Source: Microbacterium sp. BH-3-3-3 (lineage in GTDB: Bacteria; Actinomycetota; Actinomycetes; Actinomycetales; Microbacteriaceae). From it: a stretch of 64,000 nt of DNA. Positions 9,953 to 18,846 of this stretch are shown in pieces. The translations under genes were made by a program, and so were the position numbers. The first letter of the stretch is position 1; every line of letters begins with the position of its first letter. Below the pieces are notes generated by a model that did no database searches, was not told the origin of the DNA, and saw only the letters and a program-made list of their open reading frames with translations. The stretch covers positions 434,001 through 498,000 of the forward strand of contig NZ_CP017674.1 in the NCBI RefSeq assembly GCF_001792815.1. Reading direction: 5' to 3'.

Positions 9953-11503
9953 ATGGTCGTAGAGATCACACCGGGTCACAACCCCCTCCGGGACCCCGAG
10001 GACCGCCGACTGAGCCGGATCGCGGGGCCCAGCGCCCTCGTCATCTTCGGCGTCACCGGCGACCTCTCGCGCAAGAAGCTCATGCCCGCGGTCTACGACC
10101 TGGCGAACCGGGGGCTGCTGCCCCCCGGCTTCGCGCTGGTCGGCTTCGCGCGACGCGACTGGGAAGACCAGGACTTCGCCGAGGTCGTCTACGAGTCCGT
10201 CAAGAAGTACGCGCGCACCGAGTTCCGCGAAGAGACGTGGAAGGAACTGCTCGAGGGCATCCGTTTCGTCCAGGGCGAGTTCGACGACCCCGAGGCGTTC
10301 CAGCGGCTGAAGAGCACGGTCGACAAGCTCGACACCGAGCGCGGCACCATGGGCAACCACGCGTACTACCTGTCGATCCCGCCCAAGGCGTTCCCCCTGG
10401 TGACGACGCAGCTCAAGGCGTCGGGGCTGGTCGGAGAATCCGCTGACGACACCACCGGGTGGCGCCGCGTCGTCATCGAGAAGCCCTTCGGCCACGACCT
10501 CGCCTCGGCGCGAGAGCTGAACGAGGTCGTCGAGAGCGCTTTCCCCGCCGACTCGATCTTCCGCATCGACCACTACCTCGGCAAAGAGACGGTGCAGAAC
10601 ATCCTGGCGCTGCGCTTCGCCAACGAGCTGTACGAGCCCCTCTGGAACCGCAACTACGTCGACCACGTTCAGATCACGATGGCCGAGGACATCGGAGTGG
10701 GCGGCCGTGCCGGCTACTACGACGGGATCGGCGCCGCGCGCGACGTCATCCAGAACCACCTGTTGCAGCTGCTCGCGCTCACCGCGATGGAAGAACCCAT
10801 CAGCTTCAACGCCTCCGATCTGCGCGCCGAGAAAGAGAAGGTCCTCGCGGCGGTGCACCTGCCCGAGAACCTCGCCGAGGCGACGGCCCGCGGCCAGTAC
10901 GCCGGCGGATGGCAGGGCGGCGAGGAGGTCCTCGGCTTCCTCGAAGAAGACGGCATGGCCCCCGAGTCCGTCACCGAGACCTACGCGGCCATCAAGCTCG
11001 AGATCAACACCCGCCGCTGGTCGGGCGTGCCGTTCTACGTGCGCAGCGGAAAGCGGCTGGGCCGTCGCGTCACCGAGGTGGCCGTCGTGTTCAAGCGCGC
11101 CCCGCAGCAGCTCTTCTCGCGCAGCCAGACGCAGGAGCTCGGTCAGAACGCGCTGGTCATCCGCGTGCAGCCCGACGAGGGCGTGACGATCCGCTTCGGC
11201 TCCAAGGTCCCCGGCGACGGCACGCAGGTGCGCGACGTCACCATGGACTTCGGCTACGGCCACGCGTTCACCGAAGCCAGCCCCGAGGCCTACGAACGCC
11301 TCATCCTCGACGTGCTGCTCGGCGACCCGCCGCTGTTCCCGCGTCACGAAGAGGTGGAGCTCAGCTGGAAGATCCTCGACCCGATCGAGGAGTTCTGGGC
11401 CGCCCAGAGCGGTCCGCTCGAACAGTATTCGCCCGGGTCGTGGGGACCGGCATCCGCCGACGAACTCCTCGCCCGTGACGGCCGCACCTGGAGACGCCCG
11501 TGA
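9953..11503 (+). CDS. zwf: Glucose-6-phosphate 1-dehydrogenase
   Basis: A 516-residue NADP-dependent enzyme that opens the oxidative pentose-phosphate pathway. The cofactor fold begins at about residue 27 with [20 protein letters not shown], and the catalytic signature is [13 protein letters not shown]. The ATG at 9953 is 2 bases after the pgi stop; the ORF extends far upstream only as a shadow of pgi. The next gene, opcA, overlaps its end by 4 bases and encodes a protein needed for activity of this enzyme in actinobacteria and cyanobacteria. Confidence 0.97.
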   Translation: MVVEITPGHNPLRDPEDRRLSRIAGPSALVIFGVTGDLSRKKLMPAVYDLANRGLLPPGFALVGFARRDWEDQDFAEVVYESVKKYARTEFREETWKELLEGIRFVQGEFDDPEAFQRLKSTVDKLDTERGTMGNHAYYLSIPPKAFPLVTTQLKASGLVGESADDTTGWRRVVIEKPFGHDLASARELNEVVESAFPADSIFRIDHYLGKETVQNILALRFANELYEPLWNRNYVDHVQITMAEDIGVGGRAGYYDGIGAARDVIQNHLLQLLALTAMEEPISFNASDLRAEKEKVLAAVHLPENLAEATARGQYAGGWQGGEEVLGFLEEDGMAPESVTETYAAIKLEINTRRWSGVPFYVRSGKRLGRRVTEVAVVFKRAPQQLFSRSQTQELGQNALVIRVQPDEGVTIRFGSKVPGDGTQVRDVTMDFGYGHAFTEASPEAYERLILDVLLGDPPLFPRHEEVELSWKILDPIEEFWAAQSGPLEQYSPGSWGPASADELLARDGRTWRRP

Positions 11504-12447
11504 TCATCGATCTGCCCGACACCACCGTCAGCGCGATCTCGAAGAAGCTCGTCAGCGTGCGCGAAGAGGGCGGCGCCGTCGCCCTCGGCCGCGTGCTCAC
11601 GCTCATCATCGTGACCCACCACGGGGCCGAAGAGAAGGTCATCGAGGCCGCCAACGACGCCTCCCGAGAGCACCCCATGCGGGTCATCGCCGTGCTGTTC
11701 GGCGATGAGGACGAAGAGCCGCGGCTCGACGCCCAGATCCGCGTGGGCGGCGACGCCGGCGCGAGCGAGGTCGTCGTGCTGCGCGCGCACGGCGCCGCCG
11801 GCTCCAACGCCGAGAGCCTGGTCACGGGCCTGCTGCTGCCCGACGCCCCCGTCGTGGCCTGGTGGCCGGCCGAGGCGCCCGCCGACCCCGCGCACTCCCC
11901 CATCGGTCGCATCGCGCAGCGCCGCATCACCGACGCCTCGTCGCAGTCCGACCCCGCCGCGTGGGTGGCCCACCTCGGTGAGCACTACTCCCCCGGCGAC
12001 ACCGACTTCGCGTGGACGCGCGTCACCCGCTGGCGCGAACAGCTCGCGGCCGTGCTCGATCAGCCGCCCTACGAGCCCGTCACCGCGATCGAGGTGCGCG
12101 GCGCCGCCGACTCCCCCTCCACGGCGCTGCTGGCAGCGTGGTTGGGCATGAAGCTCGACGCCCCCGTCGACTACGCCTACCTGCCCGCCGACGAATGGTC
12201 CAGCGGAATCAAGTCGGTGCGGCTCACCCGCGCGAGCGGCGACACGCTGCTCGAGCGCCCCGAGGCGAGCGTCGCGGTGCTCACGCAGCCGGGTCAGCCG
12301 ACCCACGACCTGGCCTTCCCCCGGCGCACGCTCCGCGAGTGCCTGGCCGAAGAGCTGCGCCGCCTCGACCCCGATGTGCTATACGGCCGCGTCATCACCG
12401 AGGGCCAGGAGATGCTGCTGGCCGCGAGCGAACGGAACGCCTCATGA
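11500..12447 (+). CDS. opcA: Glucose-6-phosphate dehydrogenase assembly protein OpcA
   Basis: A 315-residue protein matching actinobacterial OpcA: an N-terminal block [15 protein letters not shown], then [39 protein letters not shown] in the middle and [16 protein letters not shown] at the end. OpcA is known to activate Zwf. It starts with GTG in a GTGA overlap with zwf and ends in an ATGA overlap with pgl, which indicates translational coupling in one operon. Confidence 0.95.
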   Translation: MIIDLPDTTVSAISKKLVSVREEGGAVALGRVLTLIIVTHHGAEEKVIEAANDASREHPMRVIAVLFGDEDEEPRLDAQIRVGGDAGASEVVVLRAHGAAGSNAESLVTGLLLPDAPVVAWWPAEAPADPAHSPIGRIAQRRITDASSQSDPAAWVAHLGEHYSPGDTDFAWTRVTRWREQLAAVLDQPPYEPVTAIEVRGAADSPSTALLAAWLGMKLDAPVDYAYLPADEWSSGIKSVRLTRASGDTLLERPEASVAVLTQPGQPTHDLAFPRRTLRECLAEELRRLDPDVLYGRVITEGQEMLLAASERNAS

Positions 12448-13235
12448 CCGACACCGGAGCGACCAAGAACGTCATCATCAAGCACGACACCGACACGCTC
12501 GCCGAGTACGTCGCGACGCGCTTCATGAACCGCATCGTGAAGCGCGTGGCCGAGGGCAAGCGCATGCACATCTGCCTCACCGGCGGCACGATGGGCGGAG
12601 CGGTCCTGCGGACCGCGGCGCGCGACGAGCGTGCGGCGCGGGTCGACTGGTCGCTCGTGCACTTCTGGTTCGGCGACGAGCGATTCGTCCCCCGTGATTC
12701 CGACGACCGCAACGAGAAGCAGGCGCGCGAGGCCTTCCTCGACCATCTCGACATCCCGGCCGAGAACATCCACACCGTCGCCTCGAGCGACGAGGGCCTC
12801 GATCTGGATGCCGCAGCGATCGCCTACGCCGACGAGCTCGCGCAGTTCGCGCCGTCGGACCGCAGTGAGACGGGGCCGTGGCCGTCGTTCGACATCTGCT
12901 TCCTGGGCGTCGGTCCCGATGCGCACATCGCGTCGCTCTTCCCCGATCGTCCCGAGATCTCGGTGACCGACCGTGCCACGGTTCCGGTGCGCGAATCGCC
13001 GAAGCCGCCGAGTGATCGCGTTTCGCTGACGCGCCCGGTGATCAACTCGTCGAAGCGCGTGTGGATGGTGATCGCCGGCGCCGACAAGGCCGCAGCCCTC
13101 GGACTCGCCCTCGCGGGAGCCAGCTACCAGAGCGTGCCCGCCGCCGGGGCGAAGGGCCGTCGTCGCACCGCGTTCTTCGTCGACGAGGCGGCAGCCGATC
13201 AGGTGCCGCCGCAGCTCATCGAACGCGAGTACTGA
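12444..13235 (+). CDS. pgl: 6-Phosphogluconolactonase
   Basis: A 263-residue hydrolase of 6-phosphogluconolactone, the second step of the oxidative branch. The family markers are HICLTGGTMGGAVL, HFWFGDERFVPRDS with NEKQAREAF after it, and FLGVGPDAHIASLFPD. The ATG at 12444 overlaps the opcA stop, and the longer open frame upstream is a shadow. It is the last gene of the sugar-phosphate operon; 168 bases of non-coding DNA follow before the LuxR-type regulator. I see no clear terminator there. Confidence 0.95.
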   Translation: MTDTGATKNVIIKHDTDTLAEYVATRFMNRIVKRVAEGKRMHICLTGGTMGGAVLRTAARDERAARVDWSLVHFWFGDERFVPRDSDDRNEKQAREAFLDHLDIPAENIHTVASSDEGLDLDAAAIAYADELAQFAPSDRSETGPWPSFDICFLGVGPDAHIASLFPDRPEISVTDRATVPVRESPKPPSDRVSLTRPVINSSKRVWMVIAGADKAAALGLALAGASYQSVPAAGAKGRRRTAFFVDEAAADQVPPQLIEREY

Positions 13236-13305
13236 GCGCGAGGACGCACGCTCCTGCGAAGAAGGACCAACGATATTCCCAGGTCGGATCCCGAAAGTCA
13301 CGGCC

Positions 13306-13334
13306 TTGCGTTGTCTGTGGGCGCGGTCTAGGTT
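13306..13334 (+). promoter_or_regulatory. Candidate promoter of the LuxR-type regulator gene
   Basis: TTGCGT (13306-13311) and TAGGTT (13329-13334) are 17 bases apart. TTGCGGT, which also occurs twice upstream of the glycosyltransferase gene, overlaps the -10 at 13333-13339. Confidence 0.4.
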
Positions 13335-13356
13335 GCGGTTGGGGGCACCGTCACAT

Positions 13357-13372
13357 CGAGATCTTGATCTCG
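13357..13372. promoter_or_regulatory. Palindrome in the leader of the LuxR-type regulator
   Basis: CGAGATC-TT-GATCTCG is a perfect 7-base inverted repeat with a 2-base centre, just downstream of the predicted transcription start and 31 bases before the start codon. This position suits an autoregulatory operator. Confidence 0.4.
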
Positions 13373-13403
13373 CGTGGCGGCCGACGCAGTTGGGAGCGTC
13401 CGG

Positions 13404-15932
13404 ATGCCTTATTTCGGTCGAGAACGAGAGAAGTGGTTTGCAGAGAGAATCGTCCACTCGAGAGTCGAGTCGGCGGGCCTGTTCGTAGGTGACCGTGGCA
13501 CCGGCAAGTCGGCCCTCGCGTCCGAGCTCGCCCGCCACAACGGAACCGCCGTCGCGGTCGTCCGCCAGAGCGAGCGCATGTGGCCGTACTCGGGTCTCTC
13601 GGTCGTCGCGTCGGGTTTGAGCGGGCTCCGCGCGGAAGCTGTTGACGGCGTGCTCTCGCGCGGTCGCGACTGGCCCGAGCAGATGCTCGCCGAAGAGCTC
13701 AGCCGTGTACTCCGCCTGGTGCGGGACGAACCGGTCGTTCTCGTGATCGACGACCTCGACCTGATGGACGCCTCGAGCAAGACGGTGTGGGCGTACGTCT
13801 GCGGACGACTTCGCGGGACGGGCGTGAGCGTGCTCGCCACCGTGGGTCCGATGGGTCCACAGCACGCGTTCGCCGGGCTGCCCCAAACGAGGATCGACGA
13901 CCTCTCGTTCGGTGAGGCCGTCGATCTCTCGCAGCTCTTCCTGGGGTCAGAGACGGCCCTCGCCGTCCTGCACATCGTGGTGTCGTCCACGAACGGCAAT
14001 CCCTCGGTGATCTCGCGCGTGCGACTCACGCCGGAGGAAGCCGCGGGCGACGCCCCGCTCCCCCAGCCGCTACGCCTCGCCGACGAGGAGATCAGTCTCC
14101 ACAGGCTCGCACCTCGACGCGGCACCCCCGCCGTCAGTGACCTCATGGATCTCCTCGCGGTCGGACCGTTCTTCGCGCACGACCTTCTGCGGGCGGAGGC
14201 CGTCGAGCTCGGGGGCGACGTCGACGAGATGGTGGAATCCGGTCTCATTGCGACGCACGACGGCTTCGCCCGCATCTCCGATCCCGCGCGGCGTCTGAGC
14301 ATTCACGCCGCGCTCCCGGCCGACGCGCGTCGTCGACTGCACGCCCACGCTGCCCAGGCCCATCGCGACAGTCACCCCGCCGTGCATCGTTGGCACGCGA
14401 GTTTCGCGGATGGCTCCGCCGCGGACGCTACGGAGCTCCTGCGGATGGCGGTGCACCTCGCTTCGGCGGGCGACCACACCGCCGCGGTGGAGTTCGCCGA
14501 ACGTGGGATGCGAGGAGCCGATGCCGATGGCGAGCGCAACCCCCTCCTCGTCTCGCTCGCGGAGGCGCTGATCCTGCACGGACACGCCGTGCTGGGTCAG
14601 CATTACCTCCACCGCATCGACGGCATCCTGGACTCGGCAACCAATGCGCGAGCCGTCCGGGCACAGGTTCGCACGACTGACGTCGCCGACCACGCGATCG
14701 ACGACGCTCTCGTCGATGAGGCGGTGCGCCGTTGTGCGCCGGAAGACGCCGTCCGCCTCCTCGTAGAGGTGGCCCGTCTGCGGATCGCACGGGGTGAGAT
14801 CGAGCACGCCGCCGTTCGCATCGCCGAGGCTCGGTCCTTGGGCGTCGCGTCGGTCGAAATCGAGCTCCTGGACCGCATCGTTCGCGAATCGGGCCACGCC
14901 GGCAGCGGGGAGGATTCGCCTGTCACGACCGATCTCGCCCGTCCGGAGGCGGCCCTGTCGCTCGACGAGTCGACCCTGGCGATCGCCGTCCACGTGCTGC
15001 GCGAGGAGTACCGCATGGCGCTACGACTCTGTACTTCGCTGCTCGATCGAAGGCCGCGCATCGAGCCCCTCTGGAGAGAACGGGTGCTGCGACTCGTCGT
15101 GGCGGCAGAGGTCCGCGGCGGCGACGCGTCGACCACCCACGATGCGGTGGTGGCCTGGCGGCGCGAATGGCCCCCCGGCCGTACGCCGGATGCCGGCTGC
15201 GTGCTGATCCTCGCCTCGGCCGCCGCTCTCGGCACAGGCGACGACGTCGATGAGCTCCTCCGACGTGGTCGGGTTCTGTGCCGACGAGAGGGAATCGCGG
15301 CGCTGTTGCCCTGGTTCGACGTCGTCGACGGGGGGCGTGCCCTCGCCGAGGGACGCTACGACGATGCGGTCGTGTCGCTGCGGTCGGCCACCGACACACG
15401 CATCGGGACGGATCCCGCGGTGCTGCGTGCGCACGCCGATCTCGTCGAGGCACTGTGGTTGAGCGGTCGGCGCACCGAGGCCCGCTCCGTGCTCGATCAG
15501 TTCGAGCGTGCCGCGACGAAACGGGCACGGCGATGGTCGATCCTGGCCGTCGCGCGGGCGCGTGCCGTCTGCCGCTCCGAGCATCTCGGCATTTCGGCCT
15601 TCCGCGAGGCCGAAGCCGTCTACCGTCCCGACGACGCGCCCGACGAACATCATCGACTGCGGGAGGCTCGGCGGCGCACGCTGCCGCACAGCGTCCCCGA
15701 GACTCGGGCACCCCGCGTCGGGGACATCGCGGTCCCCGGCACGGGGTTGACGGAACACGAGCGGGAAGTGGTCGCCCTGGTCCAGCAAGGGCTTCGGAAC
15801 CGGGAGATCGCGGCATCCCTCTTCGTCTCGCTGAGAACCGTCGAGCTCCGGCTGACCAACGTCTACCGCAAACTCGGCATCAGTTCACGCATGCACCTCG
15901 TCGCTCCGCCGCGCAGCGGTTCCGCCGGCTGA
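13404..15932 (+). CDS. Large LuxR-family transcriptional regulator with AAA-type ATPase domain
   Basis: An 842-residue regulator of the LAL/MalT-like plan. Walker A is GDRGTGKS at residues 29-36 and Walker B is VVLVIDDLDLM at about 112. The centre is a long Ala/Leu/Arg-rich helical region that looks like a repeat-type sensor. The C-terminal 60 residues are a LuxR helix-turn-helix (LTEHEREVVALVQQGLRNRE, then SLRTVELRLTNVYRKLG). The start at 13404 (MPYFGRERE) follows GGGAG. It precedes the polysaccharide locus and ends in a 48-base tail-to-tail overlap with the glycosyltransferase gene, so it is a plausible regulator of that locus. Its ligand is unknown. Confidence 0.85.
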   Translation: MPYFGREREKWFAERIVHSRVESAGLFVGDRGTGKSALASELARHNGTAVAVVRQSERMWPYSGLSVVASGLSGLRAEAVDGVLSRGRDWPEQMLAEELSRVLRLVRDEPVVLVIDDLDLMDASSKTVWAYVCGRLRGTGVSVLATVGPMGPQHAFAGLPQTRIDDLSFGEAVDLSQLFLGSETALAVLHIVVSSTNGNPSVISRVRLTPEEAAGDAPLPQPLRLADEEISLHRLAPRRGTPAVSDLMDLLAVGPFFAHDLLRAEAVELGGDVDEMVESGLIATHDGFARISDPARRLSIHAALPADARRRLHAHAAQAHRDSHPAVHRWHASFADGSAADATELLRMAVHLASAGDHTAAVEFAERGMRGADADGERNPLLVSLAEALILHGHAVLGQHYLHRIDGILDSATNARAVRAQVRTTDVADHAIDDALVDEAVRRCAPEDAVRLLVEVARLRIARGEIEHAAVRIAEARSLGVASVEIELLDRIVRESGHAGSGEDSPVTTDLARPEAALSLDESTLAIAVHVLREEYRMALRLCTSLLDRRPRIEPLWRERVLRLVVAAEVRGGDASTTHDAVVAWRREWPPGRTPDAGCVLILASAAALGTGDDVDELLRRGRVLCRREGIAALLPWFDVVDGGRALAEGRYDDAVVSLRSATDTRIGTDPAVLRAHADLVEALWLSGRRTEARSVLDQFERAATKRARRWSILAVARARAVCRSEHLGISAFREAEAVYRPDDAPDEHHRLREARRRTLPHSVPETRAPRVGDIAVPGTGLTEHEREVVALVQQGLRNREIAASLFVSLRTVELRLTNVYRKLGISSRMHLVAPPRSGSAG

Positions 15933-17204
15933 GGAAGCATCCGTGGGCCCGGTCGCGCGACGGTCGGGACTCTTCCAGCGACCGTCCGAAGCACGACCGA
16001 AGGCCGTCGCGAGGGCTCGGAGGCACAGCAGGGCATCGAGCACACGCATGAGGGGGTACAGCAGCACCGTCAATCGCGGCCGGGTGCCCGAGAGCGCGCA
16101 GGCGAACAGCGTCGAAACGAGATCCGCCGCCACGAAGGCGAGCAGGAGCGGAACGACCGGCAGCACCGTCATCACCTGTCGTGCCAGCTCGCCATCACCG
16201 CCCGGTACGACCAGTGCGACCACCGTCGCCGCCGTGGCGACCAGGAGCACCGGCAGGGTCAACGCGAGGACGAGACTCGACAGGATCGTCTCCGCGATGA
16301 AGACCGCCAGTGCCGCCCAGAACACCCCGAGATGGATGCCGTGACGCCGGACCGTCTGCCAGAATCCGAGGTTCCACCGCCCGACCTGCCGCACGTAGTC
16401 GCCGAAGAGCGCCGGATCCTGCGTCTCGGCGATGGCGCACTCGGGATGGAACGCGATGCGACCGAGGGCCTTCGCGTGCACCTCGAATGTCATGTTGAAA
16501 TCCTCGATCGACAAGCCGGGGGCGTCGATGTCGATACGACCGAGCACGTCGGTTCGGTAGAGGCTGGCGAAACCCGGCACGATCGCCACCGCGTCGGCAG
16601 CGGGCGCAGCCTGGCCGAATTTGTGCAGGTACTGCGTACACACGTACGTGCGCTCGCGATACGCGGTCAGGAATCGACCCATCCGGGTGTCCGGCGTGTC
16701 GTGGGCGGTCGTCGCACGTCCCGCCACCGCCACGACATCGGGGGTGGTGAAGAGAGGAAGCCCGGTGCGCAGATAGTCGGTGCGCGGCCGGGAATCGGCG
16801 TCGAGGAGCAGCAGCAGCGGAAAGCGCTCAGCGATCCGGAACCGCCCGAGCCCGGCCCGTATGGCCCCGGCCTTGCCGCGGTTGGGTGACACCTCGAGAG
16901 CCGTCGCCCCGGCCTCCCTCGCACGCGCGACGGTCGCATCGGTGGAACCATCCGACACCACGAAGACATTGCGTCCTGGAACGAGCGCCCGGGCGGCGGC
17001 CACCGCGTCGGCGATGACGAGTTCCTCATTGTGAGCAGCGATCAGCACAGCGACGTCGTCGGATCGAAAGTACATCGAGGGCACCAGCAGACGGGGATCG
17101 CGACGGTGGGCGCGAGCGATGCGGAGTGCTCCCACCACCCCCCACACCGCGGTGGAGACCCCCACGGTGCAGACGGCGACGAGCACGGCCAGTGCGACGG
17201 TCAT
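15885..17204 (-). CDS. Processive family-2 glycosyltransferase (polysaccharide synthase)
   Basis: A 439-residue membrane glycosyltransferase. An N-terminal helix (residues 3-27) is followed by a GT2 domain: VAVLIAAHNEE, SDGSTD (Asp85), LLDADS (residues 134-138), LSIEDFNMTFE (Asp235) and finally QVGRW at 273-277. The Q-x-x-R-W motif marks processive synthases such as those for cellulose, chitin and hyaluronan. About four further helices follow and could form the export channel. The ATG at 17204 follows GAGAGGAT. It is divergent from the UDP-sugar dehydrogenase gene and overlaps the regulator gene by 48 bases at its 3' end. The polymer is not known. Confidence 0.85.
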   Translation of the reverse strand: MTVALAVLVAVCTVGVSTAVWGVVGALRIARAHRRDPRLLVPSMYFRSDDVAVLIAAHNEELVIADAVAAARALVPGRNVFVVSDGSTDATVARAREAGATALEVSPNRGKAGAIRAGLGRFRIAERFPLLLLLDADSRPRTDYLRTGLPLFTTPDVVAVAGRATTAHDTPDTRMGRFLTAYRERTYVCTQYLHKFGQAAPAADAVAIVPGFASLYRTDVLGRIDIDAPGLSIEDFNMTFEVHAKALGRIAFHPECAIAETQDPALFGDYVRQVGRWNLGFWQTVRRHGIHLGVFWAALAVFIAETILSSLVLALTLPVLLVATAATVVALVVPGGDGELARQVMTVLPVVPLLLAFVAADLVSTLFACALSGTRPRLTVLLYPLMRVLDALLCLRALATAFGRASDGRWKSPDRRATGPTDASSAGGTAARRSDEVHA

Positions 17205-17282
17205 GGCATCCTCTCCCCGGCGGACAGGGCCGCGTGCTCCCGACCGTACGCGGTCCGCGCGGGCCGGCCACCGCAAGGTGGA

Positions 17283-17312
17283 TTGCGGTCTTACACACGC
17301 GTCGTTGCGGTT
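17283..17312. promoter_or_regulatory. Two TTGCGGT repeats between glycosyltransferase and dehydrogenase genes
   Basis: TTGCGGT occurs at 17283-17289 and 17305-17311, 22 bases apart or about two helical turns. The same heptamer lies in the promoter of the LuxR-type regulator (13333-13339). They could be its binding sites. The rest of the 269-base interval has no gene. Confidence 0.3.
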
Positions 17313-17473
17313 TTCGGTACACCGCACGATGGCGTCCCGTTGCTTGACCCCCACCGGCCGGCGGGACCAATGTGGGCCGCGGATCGACGCCGAAGTCGAC
17401 TCGATCCGGCCGAATCACCCGGACCGTCCGAGGGGACGCCCCCATCCCCTCGGACCCCCATTTGGAGGACCCC

Positions 17474-18808
17474 ATGACGACTCTCGACGTGCCCACGTCC
17501 ACGACGGCGATGCCGACGCCGCCGCCGACCGAGCGGACCTCCGCGTCCTTCGCCTACGACGTCGCCATCGTGGGTCTGGGCTACGTGGGTCTTCCGACCG
17601 CGTTGGCCTACCACGCGAGCGGCTCCCGCGTCCTGGCGCTCGATGTCTCACGGACGCGCCTTCGAGCCATCGCCTCGGGCAAGGCAGATCTCATCGACTC
17701 CGATCGCCAGCGGCTGAGCGCGGCCCTCCCCGACTCCGCCGCCTTTCGCCTGACCGGCGACGCGGCAGAGCTCTCGAACGCCGCGGCGATCGTCGTCTGC
17801 GTCCCCACGCCCGTCGATCACCAGCAGGTGCCCGATCTCGCTCCGCTGCGGGCGGCGTGCGCCACCGTCGTCGCCGCCGTCCGTACCGGTCAGCTCGTCA
17901 TGTTGACGTCGACCACCTACGTGGGATGCACGCACGATCTCGTGGAGCAGCCGTTGCGAGACAGGGGCTTCTCGATCGGGCGCGATGCGTTCGTGGCTTT
18001 CAGCGCCGAACGCATCGACCCCGGCAACGTCGGTTTCGCGCAGGAGGTCGTTCCCCGAGTGATCGGCGGGGCCACTCAGGAGTGCGAAGAAGAGGGAGCC
18101 CGACTGCTCGCCCGGTACGCCGCACGCGTGCATCGGGTCTCCAGCCTGGCGACGGCGGAGATGACCAAGCTGCTCGAGAACACGTTTCGCGCGGTGAACA
18201 TCGCCCTCGCCAACGAGTTCGCCGACATCTGCGGTGCGCTGGAGGTTCCGATCACCGAGGTGATCGAGGCGGCGAGCACCAAACCCTACGGTTTCATGGC
18301 GTTCTACCCGGGTCCGGGCGTCGGAGGGCACTGCATCCCGTGCGACCCGCATTATCTGCTGTGGCAGCTGAAGGCCCTCCGCTTCGACGCGGGCATCATC
18401 ACAGAGGCCATGACCCGGATCTCCGCACGTCCGGCCCGCGTCGTTCAGCGTGTGCGCGACGAACTCGGACGCGCGGGGAAGGGAACGCTCCACGCGCGGG
18501 TGCTCGTGGTCGGCGTCGCCTACAAGCCTGACGTGGCAGACCTCCGCGAGTCGCCGGCGCTGGAGATCATGGACGGGCTCCTCGACCTCGGCGCGGAGGT
18601 GCAGTACATCGACCCGCACGCGCCGAGCGTGCGCCTGCACTCCGGACGCACGCGCGAGTCGCTCGCCGATCCCGCGACGTTCGCTCCCGACCTCGTGCTC
18701 GTGCACACGCGTCACCGCGACACCGACCTCGAGTGGCTCGCCCCCGATGCACTCGTCCTCGACGGCACGTACCGAAGCGACGACATCGCCGGTCGCGTGC
18801 TGCTGTGA
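17474..18808 (+). CDS. Nucleotide-sugar dehydrogenase, UDP-N-acetylhexosamine type
   Basis: A 444-residue NAD-dependent four-electron dehydrogenase that oxidises the C6 of a UDP-sugar to a uronic acid. The NAD fold is VAIVGLGYVGLPTALAYHAS, the central helices contain AEMTKLLENTFRAVNIALAN, and the catalytic cysteine is Cys287 in GPGVGGHCIPCDPHYL. The GGHCIP form is typical of the WbpA/WecC group (UDP-GlcNAc or UDP-ManNAc) rather than UDP-glucose dehydrogenase, which has GGSCFPKD. Cys290 replaces the usual valine. GGAGGA precedes the ATG. The next gene follows after 38 bases. Confidence 0.88.
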   Translation: MTTLDVPTSTTAMPTPPPTERTSASFAYDVAIVGLGYVGLPTALAYHASGSRVLALDVSRTRLRAIASGKADLIDSDRQRLSAALPDSAAFRLTGDAAELSNAAAIVVCVPTPVDHQQVPDLAPLRAACATVVAAVRTGQLVMLTSTTYVGCTHDLVEQPLRDRGFSIGRDAFVAFSAERIDPGNVGFAQEVVPRVIGGATQECEEEGARLLARYAARVHRVSSLATAEMTKLLENTFRAVNIALANEFADICGALEVPITEVIEAASTKPYGFMAFYPGPGVGGHCIPCDPHYLLWQLKALRFDAGIITEAMTRISARPARVVQRVRDELGRAGKGTLHARVLVVGVAYKPDVADLRESPALEIMDGLLDLGAEVQYIDPHAPSVRLHSGRTRESLADPATFAPDLVLVHTRHRDTDLEWLAPDALVLDGTYRSDDIAGRVLL

Positions 18809-18846
18809 CATCCACCGACCATTCCGCGCGCATCCAGGAGATCCCC

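Noticed and set aside
13312..13334. Damage-type box before the LuxR-type regulator (TTGTCTGTG then TAGGTT)
   Set aside because: The purine position is T and the spacer is 9, not 8; a normal -35/-10 pair explains the site as well.
15885..18808. Reading the locus as a hyaluronan operon
   Set aside because: The dehydrogenase has the UDP-HexNAc-type GGHCIP motif and not the UDP-glucose dehydrogenase motif.
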